Positions 1 to 5,438 of a stretch of DNA of 6,393 nucleotides are shown piece after piece. The stretch is taken from the NCBI GenBank assembly GCA_030147645.1, contig JASBUY010000370.1:1-6393 (forward strand), read 5' to 3'. Numbering within the stretch: the stretch's first letter is position 1; every line of letters begins with the position of its first letter. The translations under genes were made by a program, and so were the position numbers. The notes under the pieces are model-generated. The model had not been told where the DNA came from, did no database searches, and saw nothing but the letters and a program-made list of their open reading frames with translations. The DNA comes from Aquabacter sp. (GTDB lineage: Bacteria; Pseudomonadota; Alphaproteobacteria; Rhizobiales; Xanthobacteraceae).

Positions 1-1
1 G

Positions 2-1381
2 GAAGCGGCCGCCATGTGGGGGAGCGTCGAAAGCGGTCTCGTGAGCGGCCTGCCGCCCGAGGGCCGGCCTACCCGCGATGCGGTCGCCATGATCCGCGCC
101 GCCTTCGCCCGCCATGGCGATTGCGACCTCGTCTATACCGACGAGGAGAAGATCGATGCACAGGGCGCGCCCTGCTGCGGCATCTTTAAGCCGGCCTTCA
201 ACCGCCATCTGCTCCAGGCCGGCGACTATATCGGCCATCTGATCGCGGCGCGGGCGCGGGCCATCCAGGCGGTCGGCGGACCGCAGATGCGCCACGGGAC
301 GGCGACGCGCTATCACCTGCTTCTCACGCTCGCCGAAACGCTGCCTCCTTCCGCGATCCGCCATATTCCGCGCGTCGCCTTCAGCGGCCCGGAGACGATC
401 GTCCAGAAGGACCCGCATGCCGCCGCGCGGGCGCTGGAAGAGGTTCTGCGCACGCCCGTCACCATCGACGATCACGGCCGCCTGCGGCCGCGCCTGCCGG
501 TCCCCGACCCGCTGCCGCTGGTCTCCTTCATTGTGCCGACGCGCGACCGCGCGGACCTGCTGGGCATGGCGCTGCGCTCGCTGGTCGGGGAAACCGACTA
601 TCGCCGGTTCGAGATCATCATCGTGGACAATGGCTCCGTGGAGCCGGCGACCTTCGCCTTGTTCGAGGAGATCAAGGCGGCCTGGCCGGACACGATGGTG
701 GTGCGGGACGAGGGGTCCTTCAATTATCCGCGCATCTGCAATGCCGGCGTCGCGGCGGCACGCGGATCGCTCATCTGCCTCCTTAACAACGACATCGAGG
801 TTGTGGACGGACGGTGGCTGGACGAATTGGTCAGCCTCGCCTCAAGCCCGCGCACCGGCATCGTGGGGGCAAAGCTGCTGTTTCCCGATCGCTCCATCCA
901 GCATGCGGGCGTCATCGTGGGCCTATTCCGCTACGCGGCCCACTGGTTCTCCCATGCCGACCGCGACCTGCCCGGCCCCTTCGGGCGGCTGGTCACCCGC
1001 TCCAACATGAGCGCGGTAACCGGCGCCTGCCTGATGATCAGCCGGGCGTGCTGGGACGCGATCGGCCCGCTTGATGCCGAGCGGTTCGCGGAGGATTGCA
1101 ACGACATCGATCTGTGCCTGCGCGCGCGGCGCGCGGGCTATGAGGTGGTGTTCACGCCCTTTGCCTGCCTCATCCACCATGAATCGGCCTCGCGCGGCCG
1201 GCGTCGCTCGCGCGCGCACCGTAACCGCCTCAAGGCCCAGCGCCGGCGCATGGAGGATCTGTGGGGCACGCCAACCCTGGTGGACCCACATTACAATCCC
1301 AATCTCGCGCGGCAGAGCCTGCACGGCGCGCTCGCCGCAGCCCCTGAGGGTCCGCGCGACCCGCGCACCGACGCCCTGTGA
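2..1381 (+). CDS. Glycosyltransferase family 2 protein, 3' part (5' end outside window)
   Basis: This is probably a cytoplasmic or membrane-associated enzyme that transfers sugars from nucleotide-sugars during surface polysaccharide or O-antigen-type synthesis. The reading frame is open to the left edge. An ATG at base 14 exists, but the protein begins inside a domain, so it is likely internal. Counting from that ATG, residues 38-75 (DLVYTDEEKID, then FKP and YIGH) look like the end of a first GT-A domain. A complete second domain covers about 168-395: IVPTRDRADLL (173-183), IIIVDNGS (201-208, nucleotide binding), LLNNDIEV (256-263, the DxD-equivalent metal site), SAVTGACLM (333-341), EDCNDIDLCLR (360-370) and HHESASRG (388-395). 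DPHYNPNL (424-431) is the usual C-terminal signature of this tandem-GT2 group, whose members are normally much longer. Donor and acceptor cannot be told from sequence. The gene converges on the DUF2059 gene. Family call is firm, substrate unknown. Confidence 0.9.
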   Translation, partial: EAAAMWGSVESGLVSGLPPEGRPTRDAVAMIRAAFARHGDCDLVYTDEEKIDAQGAPCCGIFKPAFNRHLLQAGDYIGHLIAARARAIQAVGGPQMRHGTATRYHLLLTLAETLPPSAIRHIPRVAFSGPETIVQKDPHAAARALEEVLRTPVTIDDHGRLRPRLPVPDPLPLVSFIVPTRDRADLLGMALRSLVGETDYRRFEIIIVDNGSVEPATFALFEEIKAAWPDTMVVRDEGSFNYPRICNAGVAAARGSLICLLNNDIEVVDGRWLDELVSLASSPRTGIVGAKLLFPDRSIQHAGVIVGLFRYAAHWFSHADRDLPGPFGRLVTRSNMSAVTGACLMISRACWDAIGPLDAERFAEDCNDIDLCLRARRAGYEVVFTPFACLIHHESASRGRRRSRAHRNRLKAQRRRMEDLWGTPTLVDPHYNPNLARQSLHGALAAAPEGPRDPRTDAL

Positions 1382-1397
1382 CCCGCGACCTGACATG

Positions 1398-1422
1398 AAA
1401 AAGGCGGCCCGGGGGGCCGCCT
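1398..1422 (-). terminator. Rho-independent terminator after the DUF2059 gene
   Basis: AGGCGGCC (1402-1409) and GGCCGCCT (1415-1422) form a perfect 8-bp GC-rich stem around a 5-base loop. Read on the minus strand the stem is followed by five T (1398-1402 are A on the plus strand), the classical intrinsic terminator form. It lies 28 bases past the stop codon of the minus-strand DUF2059 gene. On the plus strand the stem is followed by GAAACG, not a U-tract, so it should stop minus-strand transcription well and the convergent glycosyltransferase transcript less well. Confidence 0.8.
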
Positions 1423-1449
1423 GAAACGTCGCGCGGGACGCGGCTGCGA

Positions 1450-1983
1450 TCAGAGATCGTAGCCCTTCTTCTTCATTTCGGCGCGGATGCGCTCCATGGC
1501 TTCCGCATTCACCTTCGCGCCCCATTGCTGGATGTTCTGCACCGCCTGCTGGACGATGGCCGGGCGGTCGGTGACCAACTTCTGGCCCACGGCGGACTTG
1601 TAGAAAGTGAGCGCCTGCTTCAGCTCGTCCTCGGTGAAGTGCTGCGCATAGGCGGTGGCGAGAATGTCCACGATCTCGGACTGGCGCTTCTCGAATTCCG
1701 GGCGCAGGGCGACGGCCGTGTCGCGCAGCTGCGGGGCCAGGTCCGGATTGGTCTGGAGGAAGCCGAGCGCGGCCCCGTCCACGAGATTTTGCAGCACGCC
1801 GTTGAAGGCGCTGGCCTCGCCATTGGCCTGCACCAGATCGCGCGCCACCTGCATGGCGCTGGCGCTGGGATTTTGGATGATCGGCGTGGCCGGCATCGCG
1901 GGCGCGGGCTGAGCATGCGCCCCGCCGAGCGACAGGCCGAGGAACAGAGCCCCGAAGGACAGGCGAGCAAGCGAGCGGCGCAT
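1450..1983 (-). CDS. Secreted DUF2059 domain protein
   Basis: This is an exported protein of unknown function, 177 residues. Residues 1-24 form a Sec signal peptide: basic MRRSLAR, a hydrophobic stretch 8-20, then an AHA cleavage site before Q25. The mature part is predicted to be mainly helical. Residues about 95-150 match the DUF2059 family, with the diagnostic HFTEDELKQALTFYKS (115-130) followed by AVGQKL (131-136), a pattern shared by many small periplasmic proteins of Proteobacteria. The ATG is supported by GGAGAC (1988-1993 on the plus strand) four bases upstream. A TGA stop is followed by a good terminator, so it ends its transcription unit. It lies downstream of rpiA on the same strand after a 128-base gap. 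The periplasmic location is inferred from the signal peptide; no enzymatic residues are recognisable. Confidence 0.88.
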   Translation of the reverse strand: MRRSLARLSFGALFLGLSLGGAHAQPAPAMPATPIIQNPSASAMQVARDLVQANGEASAFNGVLQNLVDGAALGFLQTNPDLAPQLRDTAVALRPEFEKRQSEIVDILATAYAQHFTEDELKQALTFYKSAVGQKLVTDRPAIVQQAVQNIQQWGAKVNAEAMERIRAEMKKKGYDL

Positions 1984-2008
1984 GGCGGTCTCCGAAATGT
2001 GCGAAAGG

Positions 2009-2037
2009 TTCTAGATCACGTCCCGCGCGTCTGGCAA
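2009..2037 (-). promoter_or_regulatory. Candidate sigma-70-type promoter for the DUF2059 gene
   Basis: On the minus strand TTGCCA (plus 2032-2037) is separated by 17 bases from CTAGAA (plus 2009-2014). This resembles the rhizobial housekeeping pattern CTTGAC-N17-CTATAT only partly. It would give a leader of about 20 bases before the DUF2059 start. Such matches arise by chance, so the call is weak. If real, DUF2059 can be expressed independently of rpiA. Confidence 0.28.
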
Positions 2038-2077
2038 CGCGCCACGGCGGGAGGCCGCGCGCTCTCGGCGAAATTCA

Positions 2078-2110
2078 ACGCAAGAGCGCATCTGATCCCG
2101 GCTTTTGCGT
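2078..2110 (-). terminator. Inverted repeat just after rpiA, possible weak terminator or 3' stabilising hairpin
   Basis: ACGCAAGAGC (2078-2087) and GCTTTTGCGT (2101-2110) are complementary over ten positions with one G-T wobble as written on the plus strand, around a 13-base loop. The right arm ends two bases from the rpiA stop codon (2112-2114). On the minus-strand transcript the same position becomes an A-C mismatch, and the sequence after the stem is TGAATTTCG rather than a clean U-tract. Some termination or RNA protection between rpiA and the DUF2059 gene is therefore possible but unproven. Confidence 0.35.
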
Positions 2111-2111
2111 G

Positions 2112-2816
2112 TCAGGCCGGACTGGCGAGAAGGCGGATGCCGTCCGGCGCCGCCAGCACGACGCGCCGGGCAAGGCCGAGGAAGAGACCGTGCTCCACCA
2201 CGCCCACCACGCCATCCAAAGCGTCCGCCAGGGCGGCGGGATCGGGGATGCGGCCGAGATGGGCGTCCAGGATCACATTGCCCTGGTCGGTGCGGAACGG
2301 CGCGCCGGAGGCATCGCGGCGCAAGGTCAGTTTGCCGCCGCAGTCCGCCGCGGCAATGGCGGCCTCAAGGCGCGGGCGCAGCGCCGCGAGCCCGAAATCC
2401 ACCACCTCGATGGGCAAAGGAAACGCGCCCAGCATGTCCACATGCTTGGAGGCGTCGGCGATCACCACCATTTCCTTGGCGGCGCTGGCCACTAGCTTCT
2501 CGCGCAGCAACGCGCCGCCGCCGCCCTTGATGAGGCTGAGGCCCGGGCCCACCTCGTCCGCGCCGTCGATGCACAAGTCCAGCTCGGGCTGCTCGTCCAG
2601 GGTGGCGAGCGGCACACCCAGCGAGAGGGCCTGGTGGTAGGTGCGCTCGGAGGTCGGCACGCCCACCACGGTGAGCCCCGCCTTCACGCGCTCGGCCAAC
2701 AAATCCACGAAATGCTTGGCAGTGGAGCCGGTTCCCAGACCGAGCCGCATGCCGTCGGTGACAAATTCCAGCGCGCGGGCGGCGGCTTGCCGCTTCAGGG
2801 CTTCGGCATCGGTCAT
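2112..2816 (-). CDS. rpiA: Ribose-5-phosphate isomerase A
   Basis: RpiA interconverts ribose 5-phosphate and ribulose 5-phosphate in the cytoplasm, serving the non-oxidative pentose phosphate pathway and, in autotrophs, the Calvin cycle. The protein is 234 residues, close to the family norm (E. coli 219). The active-site motifs are intact: GLGTGST (26-32), PTSERT (54-59), DGADEV (84-89, with D84 and D87 matching E. coli D81 and D84), KGGGGALLREK (97-107, K97 and E106 matching K94 and E103) and GNVILD (179-184). The frame stays open far upstream to 3449, but that stretch overlaps the secreted protein gene and lacks RpiA similarity; the family N-terminus fits the ATG at 2816. The ribosome binding site before it is weak (GAGCAGATCC). 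The DUF2059 gene follows and a secreted protein gene precedes it on the same strand. Confidence 0.96.
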   Translation of the reverse strand: MTDAEALKRQAAARALEFVTDGMRLGLGTGSTAKHFVDLLAERVKAGLTVVGVPTSERTYHQALSLGVPLATLDEQPELDLCIDGADEVGPGLSLIKGGGGALLREKLVASAAKEMVVIADASKHVDMLGAFPLPIEVVDFGLAALRPRLEAAIAAADCGGKLTLRRDASGAPFRTDQGNVILDAHLGRIPDPAALADALDGVVGVVEHGLFLGLARRVVLAAPDGIRLLASPA

Positions 2817-2870
2817 GGATCTGCTCGCCAAGAGGGGCCGCCGCGCGTGACGACGGGGAAGGTCGATGTC

Positions 2871-2898
2871 CTCTAGCCCTGAAGCGCCAAGGCAGCAA
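2871..2898 (-). promoter_or_regulatory. Candidate promoter upstream of rpiA
   Basis: On the minus strand TTGCTG (plus 2893-2898) is followed after 16 bases by CTAGAG (plus 2871-2876). It lies in the 107-base gap between the secreted protein gene and rpiA and would give a leader of roughly 45 bases. The -10 element is similar to the CTAGAA proposed before the DUF2059 gene. Both are imperfect, so this is a pointer only. Confidence 0.22.
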
Positions 2899-2923
2899 GG
2901 CAGGAGGCCGGACGGCGCCGCGC

Positions 2924-3370
2924 CTATTTGGCCTGCGGGGTACAGAGAATCTTCGGCTCGGTGCCGCCACCGGTCTTGGGCATGTCGCGCACGTAGCAGA
3001 TGCTCATCTCGCCGGTATTGGAATTCACGCGGAACACGCCCGTTTCGCCGGCAAAACCGGTGGAGACCAGCGCATATGCGCCGTTCGGCTGCGGTCCGGC
3101 GCCCTCGCCCTTGGCGAAGCAGCGGGTGAGGCCGACCTGTGCGGCATCCGGCCGCTCGAACTGGCAGGCGGACATTTCTCCGGTCTGGCGGTTCACCGAA
3201 TAGACGCGGTTCGCCTTTTCGGAGGGCGGCGCGGCGAAGGAAAAGCCGCCACCCTGAGGCGCCGGCGCCTGGGCCAGCGCGCCCGGCGCGGCGGCGCAGG
3301 CCGCGATGAGCCCCAAGACCGCACCACTGAGGAGACGCGGCGTACGAACGGACAGCTTCACCCCGACCAT
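2924..3370 (-). CDS. Small exported protein with two internal TGEMS/cysteine repeats, function unknown
   Basis: I do not recognise a named family. The 148-residue product has an N-terminal export signal: basic residues up to R12, then a hydrophobic segment about 13-29. Two processing routes are possible: signal peptidase I after ALA (31-33), or lipoprotein processing at IAAC (22-25). A low-complexity Ala/Pro/Gln/Gly linker (about 34-50) follows. The mature part holds two copies of one unit, residues 54-84 and 110-143. Each begins with a hydrophobic V-aromatic pair (RVYSVN, GVFRVN), continues to TGEMS (63-67 and 119-123), then a cysteine two residues on (C69, C125), and ends with a second cysteine (C84, C143). 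One disulfide per repeat in the periplasm is a reasonable inference. The ATG has a strong GGAGG (3376-3380) five bases upstream. It is divergent from gph and precedes rpiA. The TAG stop has no clear terminator after it. Confidence 0.82.
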   Translation of the reverse strand: MVGVKLSVRTPRLLSGAVLGLIAACAAAPGALAQAPAPQGGGFSFAAPPSEKANRVYSVNRQTGEMSACQFERPDAAQVGLTRCFAKGEGAGPQPNGAYALVSTGFAGETGVFRVNSNTGEMSICYVRDMPKTGGGTEPKILCTPQAK

Positions 3371-3478
3371 CTTGTCCTCCGCTTCGAAACCAAAGCCTGC
3401 GCGCCCGCACGGAGCGCGGCGGCAGCTTGCGCCCGCCGGCTTGCCTCAACCTGATGCCCGCCGCGACCGCATGACGAT

Positions 3479-3505
3479 TCGCCTGAGGCGATCCTGTGCT
3501 TTAGA
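3479..3505 (+). promoter_or_regulatory. Divergent intergenic region: short perfect dyad beside a -10-like element
   Basis: TCGCC (3479-3483) and GGCGA (3487-3491) form a perfect 5-bp inverted repeat around TGA. Nine bases after it comes TTTAGA (3500-3505), a -10-like hexamer in the most AT-rich part of the interval; a weak -35 candidate, TTCGCC, overlaps the dyad (3478-3483). The arrangement would suit an operator in the gph promoter, with a leader of about 55 bases. The arms are short enough to occur by chance in GC-rich DNA. No convincing promoter for the secreted protein gene was seen in the other direction. Confidence 0.22.
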
Positions 3506-3552
3506 GAGCAAAAGCGGCGGCAAATGAGGCCGCGCGCTGCGGGTCCTACCGC

Positions 3553-3558
3553 GAAAGG
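3553..3558 (+). promoter_or_regulatory. Ribosome binding site that decides the gph start
   Basis: GAAAGG directly abuts the ATG at 3559, leaving no spacer, but stands nine bases before the in-frame ATG at 3568. Only the second spacing is workable, which favours 3568 as the start of gph. Confidence 0.55.
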
Positions 3559-3567
3559 ATGACAGTG

Positions 3568-4251
3568 ATGCCGGCCGCCCCGCTCGTGATCGCCTTCGAC
3601 CTGGATGGCACCCTGGTGGACAGCGCTCCCGATCTGCTGGACACGCTGGACCTGATCCTCGCCGACTTCGGCGTCGCGCCGGTGGACCGGGCCGAGACGC
3701 GCGACATGATCGGCGCAGGCGCCCGCATGCTGCTGGTGCGCGCGCTGGAACGGGCCGGCGCGCTGCCGGACGAGGCGACGCTCGATCTGCTCACCCGCCG
3801 CTTCCTCGACCATTATGCCGCGCATATCGCAGACGGATCGCGGCCCTTCCCCGGCCTTCATGCCGCCCTCGACCGGCTGGAGGCGCAGGGCGCGCGCCTC
3901 GCGGTCTGCACCAACAAGACGGAGCGGCTCGCGCGCCTGCTGCTGGACCGCCTCGACCTCACGCGGCGCTTCGCCGCCATCACGGGGGCGGACACCTATG
4001 GCGTGGCGAAGCCCGACGCGCGCCCGCTTCTCTCCACGCTCGCGGCCTGCGGCGGGGCCGTGCCCCATGCGGTGATGGTGGGCGACAGCGCGACCGATGT
4101 CGCCACCGCGAAGGCGGCGGGCCTGCCCTGCGTGGCGGTGACCTTCGGATATACCCAGATCCCCGCCGCCGAACTCGGCGCGGAACGCGTCATCTCTCAT
4201 TTCGACGAGTTGGAGGCGGCTCTCGCCTCGCTTCGCCTCCTGCCGGCATGA
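3568..4251 (+). CDS. gph: Phosphoglycolate phosphatase (HAD superfamily)
   Basis: Gph hydrolyses 2-phosphoglycolate to glycolate in the cytoplasm. It removes the by-product of Rubisco oxygenation in autotrophs and of DNA 3'-end repair in all cells. The product is 227 residues from the ATG at 3568 (230 from 3559), typical for the family. The later start is preferred because of ribosome-site spacing. Counting from 3559, the four HAD motifs are complete: DLDGTLVDS (14-22, nucleophile D14 and acid D16), CTNK (117-120, T118), VAKPD with K151, and GDSATD (175-180, D176 and D180). The cap is the small helical C1 type (about 23-95), as in Gph. DLDGTLVDSAPDL and the KPDARPLL region favour phosphoglycolate phosphatase over other HAD enzymes, but related sugar-phosphate phosphatases cannot be fully excluded. 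It is divergent from the secreted protein gene and close to rpiA. No terminator with a U-tract follows. Confidence 0.9.
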   Translation: MPAAPLVIAFDLDGTLVDSAPDLLDTLDLILADFGVAPVDRAETRDMIGAGARMLLVRALERAGALPDEATLDLLTRRFLDHYAAHIADGSRPFPGLHAALDRLEAQGARLAVCTNKTERLARLLLDRLDLTRRFAAITGADTYGVAKPDARPLLSTLAACGGAVPHAVMVGDSATDVATAKAAGLPCVAVTFGYTQIPAAELGAERVISHFDELEAALASLRLLPA

Positions 4252-4285
4252 CGGGGCGGGAGGACGGCGGACCGCATGGCCAATA

Positions 4286-4302
4286 TTAACCCTTCGCTAA
4301 CC
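4286..4302 (+). promoter_or_regulatory. CtrA-like binding box upstream of the histidine kinase
   Basis: TTAA (4286-4289), seven bases, then CTAACC (4297-4302). The alphaproteobacterial cell-cycle regulator CtrA binds TTAA-N7-TTAA, and here the half-site spacing is exact with one mismatch in the second half. It is AT-rich within very GC-rich DNA and sits about 72 bases before the preferred kinase start, just upstream of a promoter-like sequence. The role is inferred from the motif only. Confidence 0.45.
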
Positions 4303-4304
4303 CT

Positions 4305-4332
4305 CTTGGCGCAGGACTTATGGGACCTATCC
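4305..4332 (+). promoter_or_regulatory. Candidate housekeeping promoter of the histidine kinase gene
   Basis: CTTGGC (4305-4310), 16 bases, then CTATCC (4327-4332). This is a partial match to the rhizobial sigma-70 pattern CTTGAC-N17-CTATAT. Transcription would begin near 4340, downstream of the ATG at 4320, which is one reason to prefer the kinase start at 4374. The CtrA-like box lies immediately upstream, as for an activator site. Confidence 0.35.
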
Positions 4333-4373
4333 GCGGTGGGAATGATCCTGCCGCCGGGCGCGGACCGAGGGCC

Positions 4374-5438
4374 ATGACGCATCCCCTCTCCTCTGGCGCA
4401 TCCGGCGCCGCATCCGTGTCCGCGGATGCGGGGCGGGACGCCGGATTCGGGGGACGGTGGGCGCCCCTCCTGTTCGGCGCGTTCGCGGCCGGTGGGGCGG
4501 CCCTGGCCCTTCACGGCGGCGTCTTCGAGTTTGCGGGTTTTGCGGTGCTCGGCGGGGCAGCCTGCGGCGCCGGGTTAACGGGCGCCCTCTTCCTGCGCCG
4601 CCGCGCCAACACGGCCCTTCGCGCCGCGCGGGCGCAGGCCGAGCTGGCCGCGCTTCGCCACGCTCTGGCCGTGGCGGACGAGGAGAATGCGGCCAAGTCC
4701 CGCTTCCTGGCCGAGATGAGCCATGAATTGCGCACGCCGCTGAACGCCGTCATCGGCTTTTCCGAAATGATGGCGCATGAGGTGTTCGGCCCCCATGGCG
4801 TGCCCGCTTATGGGGAATATGCCCGCGACATCCATGCCTCGGGCCGCCATCTGCTGGCGCTCGCGGACGACATTCTCGATCTGGCGCGCATCGAGACCGG
4901 CCATCGCGCCTTGCTGGAAACGGCGGTTTCCCTGCCCGACCTCGCCCGCGACTGCACGCACATGATGCGCCTGTCCGCCGCCGGACGGGCCGTGCGCCTC
5001 ACCTGCGACGCGCGCACCGAGCCGCTGCGGCTCTGGGCCGACGAGCGCGCCTTGCGGCAGATGACGCTCAATCTGCTCGCCAATGCGGTGAAGTTTACGC
5101 CAAAGGGAGGCGCCGTCACCGTGTCGGTGGGGCTGGAGGAGGATGGCGCGCCTTATCTTGCGGTGGAGGATACCGGGCCGGGGATCGGGGAAGCGGAATT
5201 GCCGCTCGATCTCTCCGCCCGCCACCGCGAGAGCACGCTCGACCCGACCACGGGTCGCGGCGCGGGGCTCGGTCTCACCATTGTGCGGGGCCTCGCGGAC
5301 TTGCATGGCGCCCGCGTCACCCTCGCCGCGCGTGCGGAAGGCGGAACGCGCGCGGCCATTCACTTCCCGCCCTCGCGCCGGCTGGACGCCGCCGAGGCGG
5401 ACGTCGCACCCGCCGCGCCGCTCTCAGCCCGCGTCTGA
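4374..5438 (+). CDS. Membrane-bound sensor histidine kinase, PleC/DivJ-like core, no sensor domain
   Basis: This looks like a two-component kinase in the inner membrane that should autophosphorylate on histidine and pass phosphate to an unseen response regulator. The chosen ATG gives 354 residues; an upstream in-frame ATG at 4320 would add 18. Two hydrophobic segments (about 29-49 and 51-74) are separated by almost no loop, so there is no periplasmic sensor. A charged, probably coiled-coil linker (75-111) leads to the HisKA domain with MSHELRTPLNAVIGFSE (115-131, phosphoacceptor H117). The ATPase domain has the N-box NLLANAVKF (233-241, N237), G1 DTGPGIG (266-272) and G2 GRGAGLGL (294-301). 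Between G1 and G2 the usual PFxQ-type F-box is not recognisable. HisKA and HATPase style resembles PleC/DivJ relatives common in Hyphomicrobiales. No partner regulator is adjacent. Its 3' end overlaps cobT tail to tail by 15 bases. Kinase call firm, pathway unknown. Confidence 0.88.
   Translation: MTHPLSSGASGAASVSADAGRDAGFGGRWAPLLFGAFAAGGAALALHGGVFEFAGFAVLGGAACGAGLTGALFLRRRANTALRAARAQAELAALRHALAVADEENAAKSRFLAEMSHELRTPLNAVIGFSEMMAHEVFGPHGVPAYGEYARDIHASGRHLLALADDILDLARIETGHRALLETAVSLPDLARDCTHMMRLSAAGRAVRLTCDARTEPLRLWADERALRQMTLNLLANAVKFTPKGGAVTVSVGLEEDGAPYLAVEDTGPGIGEAELPLDLSARHRESTLDPTTGRGAGLGLTIVRGLADLHGARVTLAARAEGGTRAAIHFPPSRRLDAAEADVAPAAPLSARV

Noticed and set aside
14..60. The ATG at base 14 as the true start of the glycosyltransferase.
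   Set aside because: The frame is open to the window edge, no ribosome binding site is visible in the 13 bases before it, and the protein would begin within a GT-A domain.
923..1525. 200-codon minus-strand open frame crossing the glycosyltransferase end and the terminator.
   Set aside because: It overlaps the conserved glycosyltransferase C-terminus and the terminator hairpin, and has no family resemblance.
1525..2640. 371-codon plus-strand open frame antisense to the DUF2059 gene and rpiA.
   Set aside because: It lies opposite two confidently identified genes, its translation is compositionally odd (Arg/Ala/Ser/His-rich) and resembles no family. Long antisense frames are expected at this GC content.
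2817..3449. In-frame upstream extension of rpiA to 3449 giving a 445-residue protein.
   Set aside because: The extension runs through the secreted protein gene in another frame, is Arg/Gly-rich without RpiA similarity, and the family length fits the ATG at 2816.
3358..4200. 280-codon minus-strand open frame antisense to gph.
   Set aside because: gph has all HAD motifs; the opposite frame has no recognisable domain and is a by-product of GC-rich codon usage.
4212..4240. GGAGGCG / CGCCTCC inverted repeat near the 3' end of gph, considered as a terminator.
   Set aside because: It lies wholly inside the coding sequence, before the stop codon, has no U-tract after it, and can be explained by Glu-Ala and Leu-Arg codons in GC-rich DNA.
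4575..5363. 262-codon minus-strand open frame antisense to the histidine kinase.
   Set aside because: It is opposite a gene with intact H, N, G1 and G2 boxes, and its composition (Arg/Gly/His/Gln) is typical of shadow translation.
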